A program made the translations under genes and the position numbers. The notes beneath the pieces are model-generated. The model worked only from the letters and a program-made list of their open reading frames with translations, was not told where the DNA came from and did no database searches. Below, in pieces: positions 1-5,253 of a stretch of 11,243 nucleotides of DNA. This stretch comes from JBAZKV01 sp964443545 (lineage in GTDB: Bacteria; Margulisbacteria; WOR-1; JAKLHX01; JBAZKV01). The stretch covers positions 1-11,243 of the forward strand of contig CAYUCV010000035.1 of NCBI GenBank assembly GCA_964443545.1. The letters run 5' to 3'. Position 1 is the stretch's first letter. Every line of letters begins with the position of its first letter.

Positions 1-440
1 GTCTTATAAGGAGATACGGGCACATTAACATTCTGTCTCATTCTTAATATTCTATGTATAGCAATATCAGCAAATTGAATCCTTCTGCTCGACAGTTCGT
101 TTCTGCATATAAGTTTACCTTTTTGAATAATCGAAAGGATATTATTCTTGTGAACAAAATGAAAGATTTCCTGATCCTTGATTCTCTCCAGGTCCCATGT
201 CCTGTCAGCATAATGCACCGTAACTGTTATTGGATCAGTAATCATCCTGGGAAAAGATATTGATGCAAGTACCCCATCCCCCTCCTCTTCAGATATTACA
301 CAACAGCCTTGCAAAGGTTGCCAAGCCTCTTTGTCTTGCCACCTATCGTTAAATATTCTTGGCGGTTCTATAACAATTCCATCTTTTGAGATTTGATTTA
401 TCTCAAGAAGAAATGATGCTTGATCATATATTTTTTGCAT
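1..440 (-). CDS. Partial protein, DarT-like (DUF4433) region at visible C-terminal end
   Basis: An open frame runs from an ATG at 440 off the left edge, giving 146 residues with no stop. An in-frame TAA lies five codons upstream, so this ATG is the first possible start; no good ribosome binding site is visible. Residues 1-90 are unrecognised. Residues 91-110 (EIFHFVHKNNILSIIQKGKL) fit the opening motif of DarT/DUF4433 ADP-ribosyltransferases, in which a His near the start and an N-L-x-x-I-x-x-x-G stretch begin the NAD-binding site. The later run FADIAIHRILRMRQNVNVPV resembles the following D-I...RR...PV segment. Family knowledge: DarT ADP-ribosylates thymidine in DNA and is paired with the macrodomain antitoxin DarG. 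The catalytic half lies outside the window, and a 90-residue N-terminal extension is unusual for DarT. The family call is inference; that it is a real gene is fairly sure. Confidence 0.45.
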   Translation of the reverse strand, partial: MQKIYDQASFLLEINQISKDGIVIEPPRIFNDRWQDKEAWQPLQGCCVISEEEGDGVLASISFPRMITDPITVTVHYADRTWDLERIKDQEIFHFVHKNNILSIIQKGKLICRNELSSRRIQFADIAIHRILRMRQNVNVPVSPYK

Positions 441-513
441 GATAGAAATTGCTTATTCCAACTTCTTTTCGAACAATTTTTCTTAAGATTTCATTGAAGA
501 AATCTCCCGACCC
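424..513 (-). pseudogene. Possible C-terminal remnant of an upstream gene
   Basis: This 29-codon open stretch ends with TGA at 424-426 and overlaps the start of the DarT-like gene by 17 bases, as upstream genes in operons often do. Its translation (FFNEILRKIVRKEVGISNF in the middle) looks like a helical protein end. It has no ATG, GTG or TTG start and is preceded in frame by TAA, TAG and TGA within four codons (514-525). It may be the surviving tail of a lost operon partner, or chance. Weak call. Confidence 0.2.
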
Positions 514-522
514 TCACACCTA

Positions 523-657
523 TTACAATTCCCGCTCCAACGCCTCCAATACCATCATCGCCCTCCTAACCAGCTTATTATACGACCTTCTCATCCTGTC
601 TTTTATCTGAGCCTTTATATCCTGAAGGCAGACCGTCGTCAGCAGACTGTCGCCCAT
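523..657 (-). CDS. Small ORF, 44 residues, function unknown
   Basis: ATG at 657 to TAA at 523 gives a 44-residue, Arg- and Leu-rich, probably helical peptide (middle: DIKAQIKDRMRRSYNKLVRR). There is no clear ribosome binding site; the nearest purine run, AGGGG, is about 15 bases upstream. It sits in a gene-poor stretch next to low-complexity repeats. I do not recognise it. It could be a real small protein, the tail of a decayed gene, or chance. Confidence 0.2.
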   Translation of the reverse strand: MGDSLLTTVCLQDIKAQIKDRMRRSYNKLVRRAMMVLEALEREL

Positions 658-680
658 CGACTTTTTGCATTCCCCTGTCT

Positions 681-723
681 CCAATTGGCCATTGAAAATT
701 GGAAATTAGACATTGGACATTCA
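681..723. repeat. Degenerate CCAAT/ATTGG-word repeat
   Basis: The words CCAATTGG, CATTG, AATTGG and CATTGG recur every 8-12 bases, as degenerate copies of a short unit in both orientations. This is seen directly. Such filler is common between genes in some uncultured bacteria (general recollection, not checked). It does not encode anything evident. Confidence 0.5.
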
Positions 724-746
724 TTTTATCGGCTCTTGGCCCCCAT

Positions 747-1235
747 TTATTTATTAACCACCTCCGCCAGCCTCCAATACTCCTCATCCACCGTCCCGTG
801 ATGAACAAACTCATATCTAATAATCCCTATCCCCTCGGCATAATCCGCCTCTTCGCAGCCGCCAAGGGTCTCATATCTTATCGTATAGACCTTCGTTTTA
901 CCCTTTCCGACCCCTTTGATATGGCTCAGCTCTTTCATTTTTATGTCTTTGACAAAGTAGCAGTACTTATGGTCTGTCCTCTCTGGTCCGCCCTCATGCC
1001 CCCATTCCTGGCCTTTCTTCATCGGAAACTTGACCATATCCGCGTCTTTAATGTCGCTCCATTTATCTATCACTTTTTTGGTTTTTTCGGTCTTTACATC
1101 GGCTCCCTGTGTTGTTTTTGTCATTCCTTCATATGTCCATGACGAAATATCCTTAATTTCGGTAGCATTTGAAACAAAAAAACAAAGAATAAAAATAAGC
1201 GCGCTTGCCGATAGTCTCATCAGATCGTTTTTCAA
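747..1235 (-). CDS. Exported protein of unknown function, 162 residues
   Basis: I chose a TTG start at 1235 because a strong AGGAGG lies 8 bases upstream. The frame stays open for 19 more codons upstream, but that part reads like non-coding sequence. The protein starts with K-N-D, then a hydrophobic stretch (residues about 6-22, LSASALIFILCFFVSNA), a typical cleavable signal peptide. The mature part, about 140 residues, is charged, with a Gly/Lys-rich loop (KGVGKGKTKVY) and the C-terminal pattern EEYWRLAEVVNK. It has three cysteines and no lipobox, so it is probably periplasmic rather than a lipoprotein. I recognise no family. The next gene upstream (1380-2519) is also exported and on the same strand, but 144 bases with a repeat separate them. 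Confidence 0.75.
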   Translation of the reverse strand: MKNDLMRLSASALIFILCFFVSNATEIKDISSWTYEGMTKTTQGADVKTEKTKKVIDKWSDIKDADMVKFPMKKGQEWGHEGGPERTDHKYCYFVKDIKMKELSHIKGVGKGKTKVYTIRYETLGGCEEADYAEGIGIIRYEFVHHGTVDEEYWRLAEVVNK

Positions 1236-1291
1236 TTCAATATCCTCCTTCGCGGCATGGCTCCTGTTTGGTTGGTTTTTTGGACACCACA

Positions 1292-1364
1292 CCTATCTGC
1301 TCACTTGCCCCGAGCGATCCTGAGCGACGAATCCTGAGCTTGTCGAAGGATGAGGCGTCGAAGG
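1292..1364. repeat. 73-bp direct repeat, copy 1
   Basis: It matches 2623-2695 at 71 of 73 positions by my hand alignment (C/T and C/A differences). It contains the words TCCTGAGCGACGAATCC and TGAGCTTGTCGAAGGATGAG and ends in GTCGAAGG. The two copies flank the 1380-2519 gene in the same orientation. The word CTGAGCTTGTCGAAGGA is the kind of intergenic repeat seen across many bacteria from metagenomes (recollection). It lies between the two exported-protein genes. Confidence 0.9.
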
Positions 1365-1379
1365 GCTGCGCTCTCCCGC

Positions 1380-2519
1380 CTAAAGCCCCACCTGCTCCCT
1401 TAGATCCCTTCTGTAATATTCAAAAAAGTAATGTGTCGAGTCGTTGCCCATTTGGCCTCTTTTGAAGTTCGCCGCCAGCAACAACATTTTGTACTCGTAT
1501 CTTGCGAATTTATCGTCCGGATTTTTTTCTATATGGTCCCTCACTGTTTTTATCGTTTTTAGCCTTTCCTTGTTAAAGTAATAATTCGGTATATCCGTAT
1601 GGTTAGATGGGCCGTTGAGTTCCTGCTGAAAGACAGTCCTCCATTTAAAATATGCCGTGGAAATGCCGGGGAAATAAGTATCCCCTGTTGCCACCCTTTC
1701 AAGAACTTTTATGTTATCTTCCTTGAGCTTTTTATTGTCCTCATTGTCAGGCGCAAAATCGTTGTAAATGCAGTCGGCTGTCCTTACAGTCACGATAGCT
1801 CTGGCCTGATCCGACAGCATCCTTTTGTCCAGCTCCTTTAGCGTCTTATACGCCGCGGCAAAGTCGTATTCGTCTATATATCCGAGTGATTTCAAATAAT
1901 CCCTGCGGTCACCGCTGTCCGTGAAGCATTCCGCTTCTGCGCTGGAAACAACGGCTTCATATTCTATTTTCTCCGAATACTTGTCAATTGATCTCAAAAG
2001 AGCCTTGTCCATCACTTCCCTCTTTTTTGCGATCGCAGCGCTTTCCCTGTCTATTATGGCGTCTGATTTTTTCTCAATCCCCGCTATGGTGCTTTCACAA
2101 ATGCGTATCAGTTCGGTTATGATTTTTTTCGTTTTTTTCCCGCTGCCCTTCTTCCCCTTTTCTCTTATTCCTTTCTCTATTTCCCTGAGGCCGCTCAAAC
2201 AATCTTCCGAAAAGGATTTAAGCATGTCCTTGTCCTCGGGATACCACGATAATGGATAGATAATTTCATTCAAGACCGCATCGATCTGCTTTGCCGCGTA
2301 AATATAATATTCTTCATCCTCCGGCAGCACCCTGAGAAGTGAGCTTGCTGTCACCTTCTGATTCATCTCGATCGGCTCCGGCGCTTTTCCTGATGTTTTT
2401 TTTACTTCTACGTTCCTGTCAGCCGATCCTCCGCCAAAAATATGGATACCCGATAGATACCCGACCGTTGCAAGTAGTATCAGAACAAGAACAATTATCA
2501 GGTTCCTTTTTGAAAACAT
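1380..2519 (-). CDS. Membrane-anchored helical protein of unknown function, 379 residues
   Basis: Start ATG at 2519, with AGGAGG 8 bases upstream. Residues 1-5 are basic (MFSKR), followed by a single hydrophobic segment at about 6-26 (NLIIVLVLILLATVGYLSG). It is therefore either an N-terminal anchor or an uncleaved signal, with the rest outside the cytoplasm. There is no lipobox Cys. The remainder is highly charged and predicted helical. Residues about 60-165 hold a Lys/Glu-rich, coiled-coil-like part (EIEKGIREKGKKGSGKKTKK), and about 190-260 a tandem-helix part that could be TPR-like (SLGYIDEYDFAAAYKTLKEL). Aromatic-rich YYF and YFFEYYRR stretches lie near the C-terminus. No catalytic motif or known family is recognised. 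It is bracketed by the 73-bp direct repeats. Confidence 0.8.
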   Translation of the reverse strand: MFSKRNLIIVLVLILLATVGYLSGIHIFGGGSADRNVEVKKTSGKAPEPIEMNQKVTASSLLRVLPEDEEYYIYAAKQIDAVLNEIIYPLSWYPEDKDMLKSFSEDCLSGLREIEKGIREKGKKGSGKKTKKIITELIRICESTIAGIEKKSDAIIDRESAAIAKKREVMDKALLRSIDKYSEKIEYEAVVSSAEAECFTDSGDRRDYLKSLGYIDEYDFAAAYKTLKELDKRMLSDQARAIVTVRTADCIYNDFAPDNEDNKKLKEDNIKVLERVATGDTYFPGISTAYFKWRTVFQQELNGPSNHTDIPNYYFNKERLKTIKTVRDHIEKNPDDKFARYEYKMLLLAANFKRGQMGNDSTHYFFEYYRRDLREQVGL

Positions 2520-2566
2520 GTTTTGATCCTCCTATCTTTCGGACAATTTTTGATCGCACATACCAT

Positions 2567-2622
2567 CGGTCCCCCGGTCCCCGGTCTACGGTCCCCGGTC
2601 CGCGGTCTACGGTCCCCTGTCC
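2567..2622. repeat. CGGTCCCC / CGGTCTACGGTCCC tandem repeat
   Basis: A GC-rich run in which the words CGGTCCCC, CGGTCTACGGTCCCC and CGGTCCGCGGTCTACGGTCC follow one another directly. It sits upstream of the 1380-2519 gene and runs straight into copy 2 of the 73-bp repeat. It is a microsatellite-like intergenic repeat with no coding potential seen. Confidence 0.8.
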
Positions 2623-2695
2623 CCTATCTGCTCACTTGCCCTGAGCGATCCTGAGCGACGAATCCTGAGCTTGTCGAAGGATGAGGAGTCGAAGG
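2623..2695. repeat. 73-bp direct repeat, copy 2
   Basis: Partner of 1292-1364 (71/73 identical, same orientation). Its 3' end flows into the GAGTCGAAGGA tandem repeat that surrounds the sequence gap. Confidence 0.9.
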
Positions 2696-2827
2696 AGAGT
2701 CGAAGGNNNNNNNNNNNNNNNNNNNNNNNNNNNNNNNNNNNNNNNNNNNNNNNNNNNNNNNNNNNNNNNNNNNNNNNNNNNNNNNNNNNNNNNNNNNNNN
2801 NNNNNNGAGTCGAAGGAGAGTCGAAGG
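2686..2827. repeat. GAGTCGAAGGA tandem repeat containing a 100-N scaffold gap
   Basis: The 21 bases before the gap (2686-2706) and the 21 bases after it (2807-2827) are identical and are two units of an 11-base word, GAGTCGAAGGA. The run of N is exactly 100 long (2707-2806), a usual placeholder length, so the true size is unknown. The assembler probably broke on a longer array. Degenerate units (GAAGGGCGAAGTCGAGGGG) continue to about 2841. Confidence 0.9.
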
Positions 2828-2850
2828 GCGAAGTCGAGGGGAAGTGCGGA

Positions 2851-3885
2851 TTATTTCCCCTTCAACTTATAATATGTAGCCTTGCCTTTGCCCTTCTTCT
2901 CAATGATCCCCATATCGATAAGCCGGTTAAAGTCCTTGTTCCGCGTTGCTTTTGCCCTCTTAACAAGACCCGAATAGGTCCTGTCCGTTATGTATCCGCT
3001 CTTTTTGATGCGTCCCACAAGCAGTTTTTCTTGGGGCCGCAGCTCAGTATCTGGCGAAACAGCTACCGCCTCCATCTCCTTGCCCACCCGCAGCAATTCG
3101 TCTATTATCCCGTCAGTAAAGTATTCGAGCCAGAGCGTGAAATCTGTTCTGCCTTTGATATCGTAATAATTGCCCTTCTCGCCGACCTTCTCAAAGTATC
3201 TTCCGACATTCCTGTTATAGTAGTTCTCAAAGCTGAAAAGGCTGAAAGTATCGAGCCCCATTGAAGCCAGGAGCGCTTTTGTCGCCAGCCTGGCTGTCCT
3301 GCCATTCCCGTCCATGAAAGGATGTATCATTACGAACTGCTTATGGAAAAGTCCCGCCAGTACCAGGGGATCGGTCTTTCCGTGCTCTTTTCTGATGAAA
3401 TCGACCAGCTCTTCGATCAGCAAAGCCGCGTCCTTGGGATCAGGCGGCCAGAATACTGTCCTGCCTGTCCGGGGATCGTTCACGAACACATGCCCTGAGC
3501 GCAGCCTGCCGCAATTGTGCTTGTCTATGAGACCCTTTGTGATCTCTTTCTGGATCTCCAGCACTGCCTTAACGCTCATGACGATCTTGCCGGTTTTCAG
3601 CTTCCGGTCAAGACCCTCGAGCGCCCTGTTGTAGTTTATGACCTCCCTCTCGGTGTCCCTTATGTTTTCCGGGGCATGCTTGAGTATCCTTTTTACCTCG
3701 GTCAGCGGCAGAGGGTTGCCTTCTATGCTCGTCGATGAGTGGGCCGATAGCTCCCTCGCCTCTTTTTCCATCGCCATTTTAACTACATTAGGAACGGTCC
3801 TGCTGTTTAAAAGCGTGATCAATCCGGTTATTTTCTTTATATTTTCAAGAAGTCTCGGGCTTATCCTGTATCTGGGCTTGAACAT
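2851..3885 (-). CDS. Fic-domain protein AMP transferase with C-terminal winged helix
   Basis: Start ATG at 3885, with AGGAGG 9 bases upstream. The 344-residue protein has the complete Fic motif HPFMDGNGRTAR at 188-199, matching HPFx(D/E)GNGRxxR with the catalytic His188. It also carries an N-terminal auto-inhibitory motif STSIEG at 51-56 ((S/T)xxxE(G/N), Glu55) and a flap region at about 131-148 (GHVFVNDPRTGRTVFWPP). Residues about 283-344 look like a winged-helix domain (TRNKDFNRLIDMGIIEKKGK). Family knowledge: Fic enzymes transfer AMP from ATP to Ser/Thr/Tyr hydroxyls of target proteins, and the inhibitory Glu keeps them in check. This domain order (inhibitory helix, Fic, winged helix) is the common stand-alone class. 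The winged helix may bind DNA, possibly its own promoter, where tandem repeats lie. All key residues are present, so it is probably active. The target is unknown. Confidence 0.95.
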   Translation of the reverse strand: MFKPRYRISPRLLENIKKITGLITLLNSRTVPNVVKMAMEKEARELSAHSSTSIEGNPLPLTEVKRILKHAPENIRDTEREVINYNRALEGLDRKLKTGKIVMSVKAVLEIQKEITKGLIDKHNCGRLRSGHVFVNDPRTGRTVFWPPDPKDAALLIEELVDFIRKEHGKTDPLVLAGLFHKQFVMIHPFMDGNGRTARLATKALLASMGLDTFSLFSFENYYNRNVGRYFEKVGEKGNYYDIKGRTDFTLWLEYFTDGIIDELLRVGKEMEAVAVSPDTELRPQEKLLVGRIKKSGYITDRTYSGLVKRAKATRNKDFNRLIDMGIIEKKGKGKATYYKLKGK

Positions 3886-3915
3886 GTATTTACCCCTCCT
3901 CTAAGGCATAGACAA

Positions 3916-3944
3916 ATAGTAGACGAATAGTAGACGATTGTCAA
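3916..3944 (-). promoter_or_regulatory. Promoter and tandem operator-like repeats of the Fic gene
   Basis: On the minus strand there is a perfect -35 TTGACA (3939-3944), a 17-base spacer and -10 TACTAT (3916-3921, four of six consensus bases). A start near 3909 leaves a leader of about 24 bases holding the AGGAGG. Two perfect tandem 11-base copies (plus strand ATAGTAGACGA, 3916-3926 and 3927-3937) fill the spacer and the -10. A third partial copy (ATAGACAA) follows at 3908-3915. Repeats in this position would let a repressor block RNA polymerase. Autoregulation by the Fic winged helix is inference. Confidence 0.6.
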
Positions 3945-3966
3945 TTGCCCCCTCTCGATCAAACCC

Positions 3967-4130
3967 CGCCTCGGCAGCGGAGCCCGGTGATGCAAATGGC
4001 AATGTCGCTGGCGGGATCTTATTTTATCCCTTTGATCTGTTTTACGGTCTTTACCATTTTGCCGAACCGTTTGTCTTTTTGCCTCTTTTCCAGTCCCGAC
4101 ATGGCATAGTGTGCCGATTCTTTCTTTAGC
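3967..4130. repeat. 164-bp direct repeat, distal copy (tail of the KilA-N chimera)
   Basis: It matches 5897-6060 at 162 of 164 positions, with an offset of exactly 1930 bases. It covers the last 112 bases of the chimeric gene (4019-4130, stop included) and 52 bases after the stop. The match ends sharply at 3967. Beyond 4130 it drops to about 73 percent (28 mismatches in 105 by hand count, 4131-4235 against 6061-6165). Confidence 0.95.
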
Positions 4131-4471
4131 TTGATAAAGTTTGAATACTGTTCTTCTTTCAACTGCCCTGACTTTAGCGCCGACAGAACTGCACAGCCTG
4201 TCTCATGCTCATGCCTACAATCAGAAAATTTGCAGCTCCCCGCCTGCTTTTTAAAGGTCTCGAATTCGAGACCTTTAAAATCGGAATTGTGTAATTGCTC
4301 CCAAATCCCGAGAAATTCAACCGTGTTCCTATTTCGCATCCATTGATAGATCAGAACATCATCCCCGAATTTCTTTGCCATATCGGTTAAAGAAATAAAA
4401 TCATCATCCCCTTCGCGGATCAGCACTCTAATTTGGGTTCCTTGAACAACAACTTTTTTGCTTTTAGACAT
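4019..4471 (-). CDS. KilA-N domain fused to the RsgA C-terminal zinc domain
   Basis: Start ATG at 4471, chosen because AAGGAG lies 10 bases upstream; the frame is open 25 codons further, but that part overlaps the peptide gene. It is 150 residues. Residues about 10-78 are the first half of a KilA-N domain (FISLTDMAKKFGDD, QWMRNRNTVEFLGIWEQLHN, FKGLEFETFKKQAG), a DNA-binding domain of phage and bacterial proteins. Where KilA-N normally continues with a Ser-rich/PxxW segment, the protein switches to the C-terminus of RsgA. Residues 79-150 differ from RsgA residues 265-336 at only 10 of 72 positions, and the last 38 are identical. The zinc ligands are all present: Cys80, Cys85, His87, Cys93 (CxxxxCxHxxxxxC). 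It lacks any GTPase domain. It may be a functional DNA-binding/zinc fusion or the by-product of recombination. The open frame and conserved ligands despite 27 percent DNA divergence in the inner part hint at selection somewhere in its history. Confidence 0.85.
   Translation of the reverse strand: MSKSKKVVVQGTQIRVLIREGDDDFISLTDMAKKFGDDVLIYQWMRNRNTVEFLGIWEQLHNSDFKGLEFETFKKQAGSCKFSDCRHEHETGCAVLSALKSGQLKEEQYSNFIKLKKESAHYAMSGLEKRQKDKRFGKMVKTVKQIKGIK
4249..4280. repeat. Perfect 32-bp palindrome inside the KilA-N coding region
   Basis: The arms are 4249-4264 (TTTTAAAGGTCTCGAA) and 4265-4280 (its exact reverse complement), with no spacer. It encodes the FKGLEFETFK part of KilA-N and lies about 13-18 bases from the point where the gene turns into RsgA sequence (about 4231-4236). 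It could extrude as a cruciform and be a break or recombination site. It is not terminator-like, as it is in the middle of a gene. Confidence 0.95.
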
Positions 4472-4496
4472 TCTGTTTGCTCTCCTTTTCAAGGGA

Positions 4497-4598
4497 TTAA
4501 AGCTTAAAACCGATATTTTCAAGCTGTTTTTTAATCTCTTCGACAAGCTCTTTCACTATCTTCATCTGTTCTCGCAGCTCAGTCGTAAATCCTGCCAT
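4497..4598 (-). CDS. Small peptide gene, 33 residues, upstream of KilA-N
   Basis: ATG at 4598 to TAA at 4497, with AAGAGG 6 bases upstream, a normal site and spacing. The peptide is amphipathic and charged (LREQMKIVKELVEEIKKQL), predicted to be one long helix or coiled coil, with an aromatic end (IGFKL). It ends 25 bases before the KilA-N start on the same strand and so is probably co-transcribed. I do not recognise the family. An antitoxin-like or oligomerising partner is possible but unproven. Confidence 0.5.
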   Translation of the reverse strand: MAGFTTELREQMKIVKELVEEIKKQLENIGFKL

Positions 4599-4679
4599 TT
4601 TTTACCTCTTTAAGGCATATTTTGTCACTCTATAGAAGATGAAGCAAAATACAAACGGTTAATTCATGGCATCCGCCCC

Positions 4680-4733
4680 CGGCACTCCCCCATAGAACGC
4701 CTCGGCGATGGAGCCGGTGATGCAGGCGATGGC
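4680..4733 (-). pseudogene. Relic resembling an ADP-ribosylglycohydrolase C-terminal motif
   Basis: Eighteen codons on the minus strand read AIACITGSIAEAFYGGVP. From memory this fits the conserved segment after the GGD-D-T metal motif of bacterial ADP-ribosylglycohydrolases, ('IAGxIAEAYYG'-like). The metal motif itself is missing: the upstream reading is WL in place of it, then a stop further up. Similar but damaged text occurs at 5884-5938, and at 3967-4006 inside the 164-bp repeats. It is therefore a decayed or mobilised fragment, not a gene. Confidence 0.4.
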
Positions 4734-4788
4734 CAACCATGAAATGGGGAAAAGGCATATTGCTTTCTGTCATTTAAAAACCGCATCC

Positions 4789-5253
4789 TCATATTTTAAG
4801 GTCAAGCCTCATCTGCGGATCGCGTTTCTTGCCCTCTTTGAGTATTTCTCTGACAAGTTCGATGGCATCCGCAAACGCAGTTTCTGCTTCCGCAGAGGAA
4901 GATGCTGAAAACCCTCCGTATGTAAACTCATTTCTTTTTCTGCGCATCGTCTCAAACTGCGCGATAAGCTTTTTGTATTTATCTCCGAGGATAGCCCCCG
5001 TTGCATCAACTACTGTCTTATGCTGGGCTCCGTCATCCGGTCTTAAACCGTGGAGAAGAAGAAGTGCTCTTCCGGCTTTCAACATGGCATTGTAAGCCAT
5101 TAAATATGTGGCTTTGTCTGACACCTCGCAAACCTTCTTTGCCTCTTCAAGGTCTGATATCGCTGCTTTCAGCATTTCTTCTATCTGTATGCTGCCGGCC
5201 TTCTGCTTTGATAATTTTCCCTCTTTTTCCAGCTTATCAAGAAGCTTTTTCAC
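4789..5253 (-). CDS. HEPN-domain protein, toxin-type partner of MNT
   Basis: Start GTG at 5253, with AAAGGAG 7 bases upstream; both lie inside the end of the MNT gene (17-base overlap), which points to coupled translation. The 154 residues are almost wholly helical, as in HEPN. A conserved-looking helix (AYNAMLKAGRALLLLHGLRP, 53-72) is the usual HEPN core segment for this type, and the late motif is RRKRNEFTYGG (104-114). Family knowledge: HEPN proteins paired with MNT enzymes are RNases using an Rx4-6H motif, and the MNT silences them by adding AMP to a nearby Tyr. Here the His is absent: R107-N-x-x-x-Y112 has Tyr at the usual His place, so RNase activity is uncertain. The operon context supports a two-gene toxin-antitoxin unit. 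Confidence 0.8.
   Translation of the reverse strand: MKKLLDKLEKEGKLSKQKAGSIQIEEMLKAAISDLEEAKKVCEVSDKATYLMAYNAMLKAGRALLLLHGLRPDDGAQHKTVVDATGAILGDKYKKLIAQFETMRRKRNEFTYGGFSASSSAEAETAFADAIELVREILKEGKKRDPQMRLDLKI

Larger units (their letters stand above)
441..746. other. Gene-poor stretch between the DarT-like gene and the 747-1235 gene
   Basis: About 300 bases without a confident gene. It holds the doubtful 44-residue ORF (523-657), the possible relic tail (424-513) and a CCAAT/ATTGG-rich repeat (681-723). I see no terminator hairpin with a T run and no convincing promoter. Confidence 0.6.

Noticed and set aside
699..1142. Long plus-strand open frame
   Set aside because: It is antisense to the 747-1235 gene, which has a signal peptide and an AGGAGG site; the plus frame has neither and reads like a mirror of it.
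2567..2827. Possible CRISPR array from the short repeated words
   Set aside because: The units are 8-15 bases, adjoining and degenerate, without unique spacers of constant length and with no cas genes nearby.
2838..2860. GGGGAA...TTCCCC hairpin at the end of the Fic gene as a terminator
   Set aside because: The stem is only 6 bp with an 11-base loop, overlaps the last codons and is not followed by a T run.
3962..3990. GC hairpin (CTCCGC/GCGGGG on the minus strand) after the KilA-N chimera as a terminator
   Set aside because: Six pairs including a G-U, a 7-base loop and only TTT after it. It does not exist in the otherwise identical copy at 5897, where the sequence changes at that point.
4019..4471. 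The KilA-N chimera as a simple truncated rsgA pseudogene
   Set aside because: Its N-terminal 78 residues are clear KilA-N sequence with a ribosome site, not RsgA, and the joined frame is intact.
4599..4680. Promoter for the peptide/KilA-N unit (TATAGA near 4630)
   Set aside because: No -35 at a fitting distance, so I could not support it; the unit may be read through from the MNT-HEPN operon.
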